From Haliclona indistincta (taxonomy: Eukaryota > Porifera > Demospongiae > Haplosclerida > Chalinidae): a stretch of 64,000 nucleotides of DNA. The DNA lies in NCBI GenBank assembly GCA_964017065.1, contig OZ024786.1, positions 976,888 through 1,040,887 on the forward strand, in the 5' to 3' direction. A program made the position numbers and the translations under genes. Shown in pieces: positions 35,582 to 47,202 of the stretch. The notes beneath the pieces were generated by a model that was given only the letters and a program-made list of their open reading frames with translations, did no database searches and was not told the origin of the DNA. The first letter of the stretch is position 1; each line of letters opens with the position of its first letter.

Positions 35582-36258
35582 GTATGCATGTTATTATCTT
35601 GTGATTCATATAGTCTTGCACATGTATACAGTTAATTCCACCACCTCAATCATCATTGCTGCTACTGGATTGCTGTTACTGGTACTTGCTGCAGCAGTTA
35701 TTACTGGTATATTGTGCACTACAGTTGCTATGCGGAGACAAACACAACAAACTACAGGTAATATTGACTATTATAGGTTATAATTGAGTAAGTATATCTG
35801 TATCATCATCAGGTGTTATTGATCATGTACCAGTTGATGATAATCCTGCTTACATCACAATGAAGAGGATCACCTTGAACAAGAACACTGCTTATGAGAC
35901 TGTTAATATAAGTAAAACTATCAATACAAGTGCAGTGTATGAGACTGTTTTATAAGCAACTAACATGAATATTGATTGTAGCTCTAGCTAATAGTAGACG
36001 GTTTCAGTGCAGCAGTTCCAATGAGCTTAACTTGATTCTCTTACGGACAAGTCAGTCCATGACATAATTTCACACAATTCGGTGCTATACATGTCAAACT
36101 GGCACGGTAAGACAACACAGATCTATGTTAGATGTTTTTAATCGAGTTGGTGAGCTTCACCTCTCAGGTGCTGGGGGGTAAGTAGGGCTGCATTATGCTC
36201 AAGAACACCACTCTTTTACGAGGAGTTACTCTTTTACTGCAAACCCTATTAAACTATA

Positions 36259-36580
36259 GTCAGGCGTGGCCTGCCTAATCGCATACTGTATATAGTCAGG
36301 GGACACTAGTATACACGACTTGTGCCCATCGCAGCTATAGCTTGGACCCAATCAGATTGCAGTATCAGTTATGAATCTAATTTAAAACGTAATAATTACG
36401 TAACACTACAGCTATATATAACTAGCACGTGTATAACTAGCACGTGTACGCCCACGCATGTTAATACTACGTTAACCACTTCCTAAAATAATTGTAACCG
36501 CTACATTCCAGCGCGACGACTCAGGTATACTAGTGTCCCCTGACTATATACAGTATGCGATTAGGCAGGCCACGCCTGAC
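36259..36580. mobile_element. 322-bp TA-duplication MITE, GTCAGGCGTGG family
   Basis: Inverted ends of about 57 bp (GTCAGGCGTGGCCTGCCTAA...) with TA on each flank. It shares its start with the element at 24387-24863 but differs further in. No coding capacity. Confidence 0.88.
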
Positions 36581-36865
36581 TAATTAAACTAAGGAGCTAA
36601 CTCTACAAAGTGCAACACGCGGAGGGGTTTGTGATATACAAAGAAACTGTAACAAAATAAGCTTTACCATGTTAACTTGCCCTGTGAACGATCAAACAGC
36701 GTGTATGTTGTTCACTGGAGACGCGGTAGCTGTCGTGCTGTCGACTTCATCAATCAGTTTTATACGGAGAAAATATTTCAAAATATACGGTTTCTGAAAA
36801 TTTTAATACCCAAAGCAGCGAGCAATTTTACTCGGAGAGGCTAAACCTGTAACTGTGGTTAAGAC

Positions 36866-39800
36866 ATGGATCTTTCCTGTTGCTTATTAATATTGATCGT
36901 GATCTTTCGACTTCAAAACACAGCAGCTGTGACAGAAAGTAAGTAAGGCTGGCAACGTGTCATGTATACGCCCACAATAATCAGCTGTTTCAATGTTTGC
37001 AAGCTTTTAGCTTGTCGGGCCTGCAGGATACCCTGCAGGCGCGTGTCCACGATAGGGCTCAGGGTGCTCTAGCACCCCCTCAGCATTGAAGTTTAAAATC
37101 AGCATTGAAGTTTAAAATTATTCATCGCATTAAATTTATCATAATTTACAACAAACTTAGCAGCTGCCAATATCCCATTCTAAGGTAGTTTAGGCTGTTT
37201 TCCATTAGTTTCAGCGGAGAACAAATCCAGTGCGCCATGATAATAATGACGAAATTGACGTCATTATGAATATTAATTAGATTTTGCACGCGCGCACCTA
37301 TTTTTCCTCACACGCGCCTGCCCTGCATAGCCTATAAATTATTATTAATGCTGCTGTTTCCAGCAAAGCTCCGAGTATGTGTACTTATTGTACTATCAAG
37401 CTCAGATCAAGCTAATATTTTTTATGCTTAGATGGCTTCAGGGGAATCCGGGGGGGGGGGGAGCCAGACTATTAATATTCCTGACCACATAATGACACAG
37501 CAGTGCTCCTTGTCAAAGCTGTAAACACCTGTTTCACTAGCAACAGTGCGGCTGCTATGAATATAATTATTGTGTGGTTGCTGACATAGCAACTGTTTAC
37601 ACGACAAACCACAGCCAATAGCAACTGTATACTCAGCTAGCATTCCAATGGCGCTGCCCTAGCCAACATGCATTTTGGCATAAAACTTCGCCATCGCACG
37701 CTGGATCTATACGTCTTTTAGCTCTACGGGATCGCCAACACGTGGGCTATACCGTAACAGAACGATTTTTCTAAATAAACGCCACACTGCCGAGAAAAAC
37801 GAGAAAATCCATGCTGCTCGAAGAGCAACGGCGCTTCTAGGCGCGCCAGCGAAAGAATCGCTCTGTTACTAGATTGCAGCTTTGTTGAAACTTGCATTTC
37901 TGAAATCTTGAGCTTATTCAAGTCTTCACTGGTGAGTTTTATGAATAAACACGTCGATCATGGACCGCGTCTCTCCGTGTTCTTGCGAGCAAGCCAGCCC
38001 GTTAAATTATGAGTAGCTATCTATACGCACTAGCTATACTGCTAATATCGCTCTATCTGCTGCTTTAGTTTTCCAGAAACACTGACCATAGCAACGCGCA
38101 GCGCCGTGAATATTAACTAGTACATTCATGGAATGGCAGGGGCGAGCCTGAGCATTGATATAATTTAGCCTTGTTAGTGTATAACATATAAGTAGGTATA
38201 CTTACAGCATGTATTTGCCTCGCACATAAATAAAATTCATTAATAGTAACAATTTATTATCTATCTTCCTCTGTTGTGTTCTTTCATTGATAATTAACCA
38301 AAACCATCCCTTTGGAGTCATAAGTTGTTGCTAGTATTAAAATATAATATTCTGCTCTCTCTAAATACTTTTTTCTATGACAATTTTGCATGGCTGTACC
38401 AATAGCAAAAAAGCTTCAACGGTACAAACCAAAAGAAAAGACAAACATCATGAGTTATTAGATTAAATTAGATAGATAGCCACGAATATCTCTCTTGAAA
38501 ACAGAGAGGGATGAAGCGGAGACAATCTCAGCAGGTAATTTGTTCCATAGCTTAACAGTGTCCGGGAAAAAGGAGGAGTCATAAAGCAAGACATGTCTTA
38601 GCACTGCATTGAGTCAATAACTATAACCTATGTTCTTCAGTTTCTGTAGACAGTCTTTTGTTAGCCCTTTCACGAAGGTGTGAAAGTCTGTTTGCTCAAT
38701 TATTTGTAATGGAGAGTAAATACAGCGTGGGATTATAATATTATGGGCCGAGTAGCAGTGGTGTCTCTCTTCAAGTTCACGCTGTCTGCGCTTCCTCTCC
38801 CGCGCCAAAGCCCTGGTTCTTGCTGCAGCGTCAGTCACAGTATCGCTGATGAGGGCGCCGGGTGCATCATGATTCATGGAAAAGCGAGATGGGAAGGCAA
38901 ATCGTCGAGTCGTCCATTTTGCAGTCGAGTTATGAAAGAACGTCAAGTAGTTATGAAAGAACGTGCAATCCCGGGGCCTTGCAATTGCTGCCCTCGTGGC
39001 CCTCGCATACAATACTACAGTATGGGCCTCGCCATATGGATTGAAAAGGACAAACGCTACCCCGTGACAGATAGATAGATAGAAAGATAGAAACATTCCC
39101 CGCCGCGTGGGCCATTGTGCCAATCAATGTGGGGCTCGCTCAGGCTCGCCCAAATTAGTTGCGTGCACCCTTAACTGGTTTAAAGTGTGACCTAGCCGAA
39201 ACTAGCCCAGAGTCGATCACTACACAAACAAGTTTTCTCGAGTAGCTGTCAGTGGCCCCACCCCCAGTGCTCTATCAGTCGACGTGTGATAACAGCCCAT
39301 CGATCAACTGTATGCACTCTGTTTCATAGACATGTTTGTCCAATAGCTCATTGTTTATACGCATTAATCAATGCAGCATTTTTACATGTGAATAAGTAGC
39401 CTTATCAACTGAGCACCATTCATTCATGTATATAAGAAAATTAAAAAGATTTCTATCGAAATCAAAAGGATGTAGGGTTGTGAAATCTACCACTGGTCAA
39501 CAATGTAAACTAACAAGGAACAAGCATGGAATGGTAACACGATTGACTTGCTAACAGACCAAGGATCCCTACATCAGTGGCTGCTGTAGTTGACTATAGC
39601 TAGTTCAGCTTGTTGCTGTTGACTGACACCTGACGTGCATTCAGCTTGTGACAGCTTATGTACAGCCACTGATGTAGGGATCTATGGTCTGTTAGCAAGT
39701 CAATCGTGTTACCATTCCATGCTTGTTCCTTGTTAGTTTACATTGTTGACCAGTGGTAGATTTCACAACCCTACATCCTTTTGATTTCGATAGAAATCTT

Positions 39801-42800
39801 TTTAATTTTCTTGTTTGTGTCCTTTTTTCTTTTTCAGTGAAGTGCAGTTCCAATATCATGCAATTACTGTGCCATCTTTGTTTCCACCATTGGTTTGGTT
39901 TTCCTGTTGTTGATGGCTTTTCTTTATTATTAACAATTTTAAACTTGTGGCTAAATAATTCTTATGCTGTAGATATCAGCTCGCCTACGCATGCATGAAT
40001 ACTGTGCATACGAGCCCCGCCCACACTTGTTTACGGCGGTTATAATTATCTGGCAAGGCAGAATAGTGTTTCTGCGCTTGCTAGCTTACCGTTCATCGAA
40101 GACTCCATACAAATATGTGTTCTCCGTGATCTATACGGCGTGCGCGTGGCGATACTCAAGCGCTGTGCTTGGTCACGTGCGCTAACCACAGCTTGGTCAC
40201 GTGCGTATTGCGCAATCACTATAATTATTAATGGCGTCTAACACTTTGCTGACAATGGATCACGATCGAGAAATCGCAGAATTTATATCACCGTTTCGCT
40301 AAAAACTAAGTTCAAAAGGCACATGCCAGGAGAATTTCACGACTGTTCGTGGGTGTTTTGGTCTTGGCACTGCTCACGTAAAGGTGCTAGGCGCGAATGG
40401 AAGAAAGAAAGAAAGAAGAAGAAAGAAGAAGAAAACAAAGATGACGAAACTCGATTTTCACCGTTTCCAGGTTCGTCACTTTAGTAACAATCTCGAGCAA
40501 TCTCCTTGCTACTGTAAGATGGGGCAACGCCAGATAGCAGATTTAAGTGTCTTTGGACGTATAAAATTCATCACCAGGCGAAATACCAGCGTTTGAATGC
40601 TAATACATTGTATGTAGCCGCCATCTTGTTTTCTCGTTCAACCCTACATAAGGAGACACTAAAGTGTCTCCCTAATGTATGTTAGCCTCGTTCCCAGCCC
40701 CTCCGAAGAGGGCCTGCCGTCTGCGCATGCTCCTTTTTTATATCGGATATTTATTGTATACGTCTGTACTACATGTGAAGTAGCAGTGCAGCTCAGTGAT
40801 CATCTACACACGTCACCAGATGTTGTTCAAAAACACCATCTGATTGCGCTGGCAGTCTTTGAAGTGTAGCTTCACGTTGAATACTCCGGCACGCATTTTT
40901 CTACTACCCACGTATTTTTTCATACTATCCACGCATTTTTTTTCATACTACCCACGTATTTTGAATAATTTTACGTGCATTGCAAACAGTATTTACCAGG
41001 CCCTCTTTTGGAGGGACTATGAAAGAGACTAGTATGTATATAATTTATGTATGTATACAGGTTGTCCTGGATCGCCTCAGTTTAATTTGACTTTCAATGA
41101 ACTAAACTACACCTTTGAACATCCGTACACTTCCACTTCATCCACCCCAGTTGGGAATCTCACACTCCTTATACGGAAGGATTTTTTCACAGAAAATTTT
41201 GGTAACAAGACTTCAATAAGCTTGAATTTTTTTTTCATCGAAAGAGGCTACTTGGCAATAGATGGTGTGGATAGTGTTTTTCCAATTGATGATGATGGTA
41301 CACTTGGGATTGGGACACAACATCGAATATGGACACATCAGATGATGGCAGAAGTTACTATCAATAGCACTGAATATGAGGAGTGCATTTCTGAAGATAC
41401 AGTATACCTCAGTATACCAGTGGTTTTCCTACTTCAAAAAGGCCCACGAGTAGTTGGACGTCGGAGATGGCGTATTGATCTTTTAACAATATCTTCTGGT
41501 GAAATGACAATGGATGTTGCTCATTTTAATACAGCGGTTGTCACTGTTGTTGCAAAGCCTGTTCAAAGTAAGCTGCATTATTGACTTTCTATTAATAATT
41601 GTTATCTTCATTTATAGAGTGCAATCAGACACGTTACATCTTTGGAAATGACACTTGTGTCACAGACTGTCCCAGTAATTTGAAGACATTTCCTGATTTT
41701 TGCCATGAATGTGAGTCACATCAATATGCTGTGTCTTATGTGACTCATTAAATATGAGAAGACTTGACTTGATTTAGGTCTCATGACCTTCAGAAATTTG
41801 TCTTCTGAAGTTACCCAATTATGTGTTAGCAGTTCATTGTTGACCATAATAATTCGAATTGTTGCATTTATACTAAGTTACATGTGTCTTAGATCTTACA
41901 TGTGATAAATTTTAGAAAGATGTTTGGGCTCCTTTGCATTCCTTGAGTCACAGTATTTCCCCCACATATTTTATTAATGCACTCTTCAACCTTTCTTAAA
42001 ACTATTTCGAAATGAAAGCCAATTCTATTCTAGGAGTAACCCTAAATAAAGGTGTGTTCACACTAATACCCCGTTCACACTTGCATTCTCAGCCCGGGTT
42101 GACGAGCGTTACCACTAGTCTTGTGTGAAAGCTATCGAATGCGAGCTGAACCGTGCCGAACCATGCTGGCCCGGCTCGCATTGCCCAATCAGGCTGACCC
42201 GTGTCGATACCGGTCGCGTGCGTAATGTGAACGCAATGCAAACCGTGCTGCAAGCGTGCTGAGCATGCGCGAATTGATACGAGTGCGCGACAACCGCACG
42301 CTCGTGAAGTAATGCGCACGCTCAGTATCTACGTAACCGGTAATGCAATAACGAACCAAAACGAAAACGTCTATAGCGCGCGCTATAGGTCGCTGTAGTG
42401 TGAACAGTGCACAATGACGTACTGCACTAATCCGTGCTGAACCGAGCGAGTCAACACGGGTTGCAACAGGAGCCCATAAGAGGAAGGAGCGTTCAACTCC
42501 AATCGCCCGTGTAGTAATAGCCAAACGTAAACTCCGTCGTCTTGCGCGTCAAAAAACTTCCCTATATGGAAGTTTTTTGCATGCGGCCACTAGCCAACGG
42601 GCAGCTTTTACGTCATGAACAGCTTTTTACCAGCAGCATACAGAGAAGGCTGTGGCCATGTTGCACGTAAGACAGCAGCAACAGGAGCTTGTTACTTGTA
42701 AACAACACGATCAAGTAAGCGGGACTGCACTCGTTCTGTGCTTGTAGAAATGGTCGCGCCCACGATCCACGTGCTGAATAGATGGCATCAATCGAACGCA

Positions 42801-44843
42801 CAGTACTCAATGACCACCGTACAGCCTATCCAGATGATTTTGTTCCCTCCAAGCAACTGCAAGCGACTCTATCGACTCAGACTACTTTGCTGGGCGTGTG
42901 CTAAACTACTACGTCACTCTCCTTGCTCTGGTGGTAGTAAACGTCATCATAATGCGCCGCGCGCAGCGTGCGGCGGAGTTTACGTTTGGCTAAATCGCCG
43001 CTGAACGCTTCTTCCTCTTATGGGCTCCTGGTTGCAAGTGTGAACGAGGTATAAATCTAGTTTGAAACCAGTTCAGTAACAGAATTGGCAAAATAATGTG
43101 AATTCGATGCAAATTCAATTCACTTGCTTATGTTCACACTACGTTTTCATGAAACTGAATTCACTTCTGGCACTGACCACACCTACTGCGTGCTCTGAGT
43201 CTGTTGTTCCTTGATACAGCTACACAAGGAGCCTTCGTAGCATCAGTACTTCAGCTAATAGAGCCATTGCCAACAAAGAGAAGCGGTCGTCACACCAAAC
43301 ATGTGCAGCAGCAACACACCTACTTTAATTTTAGCCTTTATGTGAAACACGCAATTCATATTGATCCAGATCGAAATCACCTCTGGATGTAGATTGAGAT
43401 CGAATTCACTTTGATTCGATTACGTTTTGGTGTTAACGCAACTAATACGCATTGAATGTGTGAACACAACCTAATTTTCAAATATAATTATGTTAATTGC
43501 ATTAACCACTCAGTCTCAGTTGGAGAATTCAGCCAAGCCATAACTGATGTTCCTGTACCAGCAAACATTACCAATGGAACTATTGCTACCATTAATGTGC
43601 TTCTTGATCAGAACATTCTGTCTGACAATCAGGCACGATTATCCTTTATTGCTAGCTATATAAGAGTGAGAGGTGATCAAATAATTCATGATAGGCAACC
43701 AGAAGTGGAACTGTCTATACTATCTACAAATTTGAACCTCAGCAATAATTTCATGGATGGTAATTATCTGGATTTTTCTATTATGAATTTGAACGTAAAC
43801 AGTCTCGCAGATTGTGGTAAATATAAAATTCTACCGCTACAATTGAATCTTGATACTCCTTCTATCAACCAGCTTGGAGAACACGTAGTCTATATCAGTG
43901 GATCAATAGTGAATGAATCTACAATGATGGAATTTTTAACTGTGATAGTTCTGGATGTGGAAACTAGCACCTGTGAGTATCGACTTTGCATCTTCTGTTT
44001 TCTTGTGACTTTTGTATTTAACAAATCACTAATTAACATAGTTGTTATTCACTGTTTCTCTCTCCAGCTTGTACTGATGAACCGAACAATTTGCTTAATC
44101 TACTAGACCAACGATGTGTTTCAGAGTGCCCCTGTGGCTTCATTCCTTTCCAGCATACCACAGCATCTTACTGTGATCCAGGTATTCCTTTACAAGCAAC
44201 AAGACTAACAATTATTATTATTATTATTACTATTATCACTGTACAGTTGATAACACGACAAGACCTGCTTGGTTTGCAGATGACCAATTGAGGATTGAGG
44301 CTAATGAGGGAACCTCTATAAATGGAACTTTTAAAGTATATACGAGTTTTATGTTCCGTCTAAGCAGTGGTTCATTGATATCAACTGACTCAGTGACTAT
44401 GCAGCTAAGAATTGAACAGGTATCATCGAATACACTACAATCGTCACTACAATTTAATGGTGAACTTATTCAAAACCGCAATATATCGTTGAATAGCTCC
44501 TATTTGGAAAGTAGAGGTCTTGAAAGTTGTGATGATGAGTCAAGCTCATACATAACAATCACTAGTGTAATCCCTGAAGTGCCTGAACCTGGAGAGTACA
44601 GCTTTGACATCATTGCTCGGTTTACATCAACTGTGAATGAAACAGAAGATGATCTGAGAAATGAAGATCGTCAAGTCAATGTTACTCAAATGTTGAGAGT
44701 AACTTTACAGGGTCAGTGGTTATCTTGATTTATACACATTGAATTAATGTTGCATTTTTATAGCCTTAAGTGTTACTCCTACAATAGCCAGTATGACTAG
44801 TACAGTCAGACCATCTCCATCTGTTAGTTTTGTGCATGCCTGA
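36866..44843 (+). CDS. Secreted or adhesion protein with alternating beta and Cys-rich modules
   Basis: Signal exon 36866-36938 (MDLSCCLLILIVIFRLQN) ends in phase 1 at GTAAGT and joins the exon at 41061, 4.1 kb downstream. Further exons: 41061-41567, 41618-41710, 43514-43972, 44068-44181, 44247-44711 and 44764-44843; every junction is phase 1. Three beta-rich modules of about 150 residues (exons 2, 4, 6) alternate with two Cys-rich modules (CNQTRYIFGNDTCVTDCP; CVSECPCGF). Many N-glycosylation sequons point to an extracellular product. I do not recognise the beta modules. The written end (TGA at 44841) gives about 596 aa with no TM. However, phase-1 donors at 44791 or 44800 could instead splice to the Calx-beta exons downstream, so the 3' end is open. 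Introns 1 and 3 are swollen by transposons. Confidence 0.65.
36939..39432. other. Left part of the long intron 1, repeat-derived
   Basis: Holds a C/G-rich run near 37447, a LINE remnant (38458-38613) and a GATA-type microsatellite near 39070. The minus-strand open frame at 38614-39123 has a basic segment (ARERKRRQREL) but no start context or partner exons; probably transposon debris. Confidence 0.45.
38458..38613 (-). mobile_element. LINE ORF2 C-terminal remnant
   Basis: The minus strand reads TVKLWNKLPAEIVSASSLSV then FKRDIRGYLSNLI and a stop. LWNxLP followed by ASSLxxFK is the conserved C-terminus of many non-LTR retrotransposon polyproteins. Only about 50 residues remain. Confidence 0.8.
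39433..39813. mobile_element. Long foldback element, copy 1
   Basis: Arms of about 165 bp (from AAGAAAATTAAAAAGATTTC to its complement) are near-perfect reverse complements around a spacer of about 60 bp. Related copies are at 46494-47202 (interrupted by a MITE) and 62290-62670 (left end truncated). In copies 1 and 2 the sequence to the right is also shared for several hundred bases. Confidence 0.9.
39814..40682. repeat. Right-hand part of a dispersed repeat unit
   Basis: Matches 47203-47985, and partly 62690-63060: cgcctacgcatgc, gagccccgcccac, gatcacgatcgagaa. It ends gccgccatcttgttttctcg followed by ccctacat. No intact gene. Confidence 0.7.
40683..41031. mobile_element. Decayed short element with TAGCCTCG end
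   Basis: The left end TAGCCTCGTTCCCAGCCCC and a degenerate right end (GGAGGGACTATGAAAGAGACTA) form inverted termini. The subterminal GGCCTG...TCTGCGCATGC also occurs in the termini of the 5.3-kb transposon at 27584. It could be a non-autonomous relative; the target duplication is unclear. It ends 29 bp before the acceptor of exon 2. Confidence 0.45.
41711..42067. other. Intron sequence, nothing recognised
   Basis: Left part of intron 3 of the secreted gene; AT-rich without features. Confidence 0.5.
42068..43050. mobile_element. Composite foldback insertion in intron 3
   Basis: Ends CCCCGTTCACACTTGCA and TTGCAAGTGTGAACGAGG are inverted. Inside, 42466-42545 and about 42950-43032 are a second inverted pair (CAGGAGCCCATAAGAGGAAG). 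A further GTGTTCACAC-type pair lies outside (42054 and 43455), so at least two MITE families seem nested. Open frames here are chance. Confidence 0.6.
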
Positions 44844-45559
44844 TAGTGATCAGGTTATTATTGCTACGGTGTTGCTATGTGATGTCACTTCCTGGATGGC
44901 CAATACATGGCCATAGCAGTACACGACAGAAGACTTTCTCGACTTCGCAGGTGTCTTTCAAAGAATAATGAACTAATTTCACAAAACCCTCGGCGTGTCA
45001 TGCACATTGTTAGGTCCTGGTTTGAGCAGCTATAGTGCCAACCTGCTAGCTATGTAATGCTATAATCAGAAGACAGCAAAGTGATGACCGCAAGGGCGTG
45101 ACCATGAACACGTGAGTAGGTAGCTATTGCTGTAGTGTAGGCTCTTTCCTGAAATGTCTACGCACCCTCAGAGCTGTCCTGCAGTTTAGATGGAAACTAC
45201 AAGTACCTAGGTAGTCAACTACGCGCTTTTGTATTCAGAGAGGTCTAAGATGCCATCAAGGTGAGCCAGCCATAACTCGAGAACGAAAGCACTTTAGCAA
45301 AATCCACGAGTCAAATTGCAAGCCACTGTCGTGCTTATCATGCTCATAACCTTTCTAGCGCGTAAAAGTTATCGTTGATCTCAACAGCTCGATGGACAGC
45401 GAATGACAGAGCAAGTACCGTAACCCTTGTGCAAGCACCGAGGGTTAAATATTCAACAACCAAGCTGTTGAGAGCTATTTCATGACAATCTTTGAGCAAT
45501 AAGGCAGTAAACAGTCGCGTCTCTCAGTTTTTCTCTCAAACAAAAAAAATTGACATCCG
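44844..45559. other. Non-coding stretch after the secreted gene
   Basis: No exon with Calx-beta or TM character was found. The block 45460-45510 (caaccaagctgttgagagctatttcatgac) recurs after each Calx-beta module (49020-49080, 57890-57950). Confidence 0.5.
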
Positions 45560-46493
45560 GAATTCCGGGTTTTATCGTCAGCCCGGTAGACGTGGCATAT
45601 TTAGGGTTGGGCGGAAAACAAGATGGCGGCTACACTTAGGCTAAAAACAAAAATTCATGTATATTTTTGGTTTTGACGACATCAGTAGTATTTTACTGCC
45701 TCTATCCTAAGAGGAAAGCGCTTACAATTAGTCTACTAATAAAGACTATAAGAGCAATTGCTATGGGCATGACAAGATGGCATCTCGCCTGGAGGCACTA
45801 CCATATCTTCACCATACGGGCGTTTCAAGCGAATCTAACATTCTGAAGCTCCTTGCACGATTTGTGCGATTACAAAGAAACCTTTAGAAGCAAAGGAAAC
45901 CAGGTCTAAGGTGGTAAACCAGAGTTCACGCGGTCACCCGTTTGTTCATCTTCTTCTTTCTTCCTTTCTTTTTTCGTATTCTTTAGAGAGTCTAGCACAG
46001 TAGTGAGCGAACCAAACACAACTAAACGAACATATAGAAGCAACGCTACCTATGACCATCAGTGCACCTGATATGTATTTAGGCCTAAAACACTGAGAGA
46101 AGCGAGTATTTCCAGGAAAACAGCAATTTTGGGTCCATAATAACAGACTCCATTCCATGCATTCTACTTGAACTCCGTTACTAGGTTACGCCTACTCGCG
46201 CTCGCCCGTGTATGTAATTATTCTTATACAAGCTCATCTTAGTACAAATGGCTTGGAACGCGAGTGCTTCTTCCACTAGCAGTGTTCACTGCAGACAACG
46301 AGCAAATCTTCACTGATTTACCTTTCAGGCTTGGTAAGAAAGCTAGCTTAAGCTTAGCTAATGTTGCATAGTACGTGTTGCATGTAATACGTGCAGAGCC
46401 GATCAAGTGCATGTAGTCACTTTGCAGTGGCCTGAACAGTTCTCTTTACAGTAACACTGTATTAGCATAAGTGCCAACTAAGTCATTAATAAA
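45560..46493. repeat. Dispersed repeat unit, copy 1
   Basis: Shares long blocks with 49560-49700, 53295-53990 plus 55490-55590, and 61560-61690 (tatttagggttgggcggaaaacaagatggcggc; gtctactaataaagac). It provides the empty-site sequence for the insertions at 49706 and 53994. Confidence 0.8.
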
Positions 46494-47202
46494 CAAGAAA
46501 TTAAAAAGATTTCTATCGAAATCAAAAGGATGTAGTGATGAAGAAATCTACCACTGGTTCACAATGTAAACCAACAAGGAACAAGCATAGAATGGTAACA
46601 CGATTGACTTGCTAACAGACCATAGATCCCTACATCAGTGGCTGCTGTGGCCAGACTATAGCTAGTTAAGCTATATTTACTGTTGACTGACACTTTGAAT
46701 AGAATTCAGCTTGTGACAAAATATTGATCTTATGTACAGCCACTGATGTAGGGATCTATGGTCTGTTAGCAAGTCAATCGTGTTACCATTCTCAGTGGCG
46801 TAGCCAGGAAATATAAAGGGGTGTTTTGAAATCGTGGCGAAGCCCGCGAAAAATTTTGCTAATTAATATTCATGAGCTTCATTGATTACACGTGATCGTA
46901 TGATATGTAGGCGTATAAAATTATACTTGCTGCGCACTTGGCTAGCTGTTCTGGCTGACATAGCTCATATAAACCAGCTGCTTCAGATAAGGGCACGTGG
47001 TTTAGCTAGCTAATTTACTATGAATACTCATGACTACTAATTAAGTGCGGCTACAAGGGGGGTTTCCAGAAACCCTGGAAACCTATCATGCATACGCGCC
47101 TGATTCTATGCTTGTTCCTTGTTGGTTTACATTGTGAACCAGTGGTAGATTTCTTCATCACTACATCCTTTTGATTTCGATAGAAATCTTTTTAATTTCT
47201 TG
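46494..47202. mobile_element. Long foldback element, copy 2, with nested MITE
   Basis: Same arms as copy 1 at 39433-39813, including acatcagtggctg and aagtcaatcgtgttaccatt. The right arm is split by a 310-bp MITE at 46793-47102. Confidence 0.9.
46793..47102. mobile_element. 310-bp MITE, CAGTGGCGTAG family, second copy
   Basis: Same ends as the element in receptor D (CAGTGGCGTAGCC...CGCGCCTG), flanked by the 5-bp repeat ATTCT. Foldback copy 1 shows the uninterrupted site (accattccatgcttg), confirming the boundaries. Confidence 0.92.

Larger units (their letters stand above)
33334..35955 (+). pseudogene. Receptor copy D, inactivated
   Basis: All exon positions of copies A and B are recognisable: 33334-33388, 33449-33739, 33789-34063, 34119-34213, 34284-34497, 34551-35231, 35288-35374, a duplicated stalk exon 35495-35581, 35632-35757 and 35813-35955. 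Two lesions destroy the frame. The FN3 exon has lost four bases net (275 against 279) and reaches TGA at 34001-34003. Exon 6 carries a 331-bp MITE. The signal peptide, Ig domain, TM helix and tail motifs (NPAYITM, TAYETV, AVYETV) are still intact, so the loss looks recent. A short soluble Ig product from the 5' part is conceivable but not supported. Confidence 0.85.

Noticed and set aside
39753..39998. 81-codon frame at the right end of the foldback
   Set aside because: Begins inside the palindrome arm and continues in repeat sequence; the diverged copies do not keep it open.
42089..42524. Two minus-strand frames of 76 and 111 codons
   Set aside because: They lie in nested MITE sequence, low complexity in Arg/Ala/Ser, no homologous motif.
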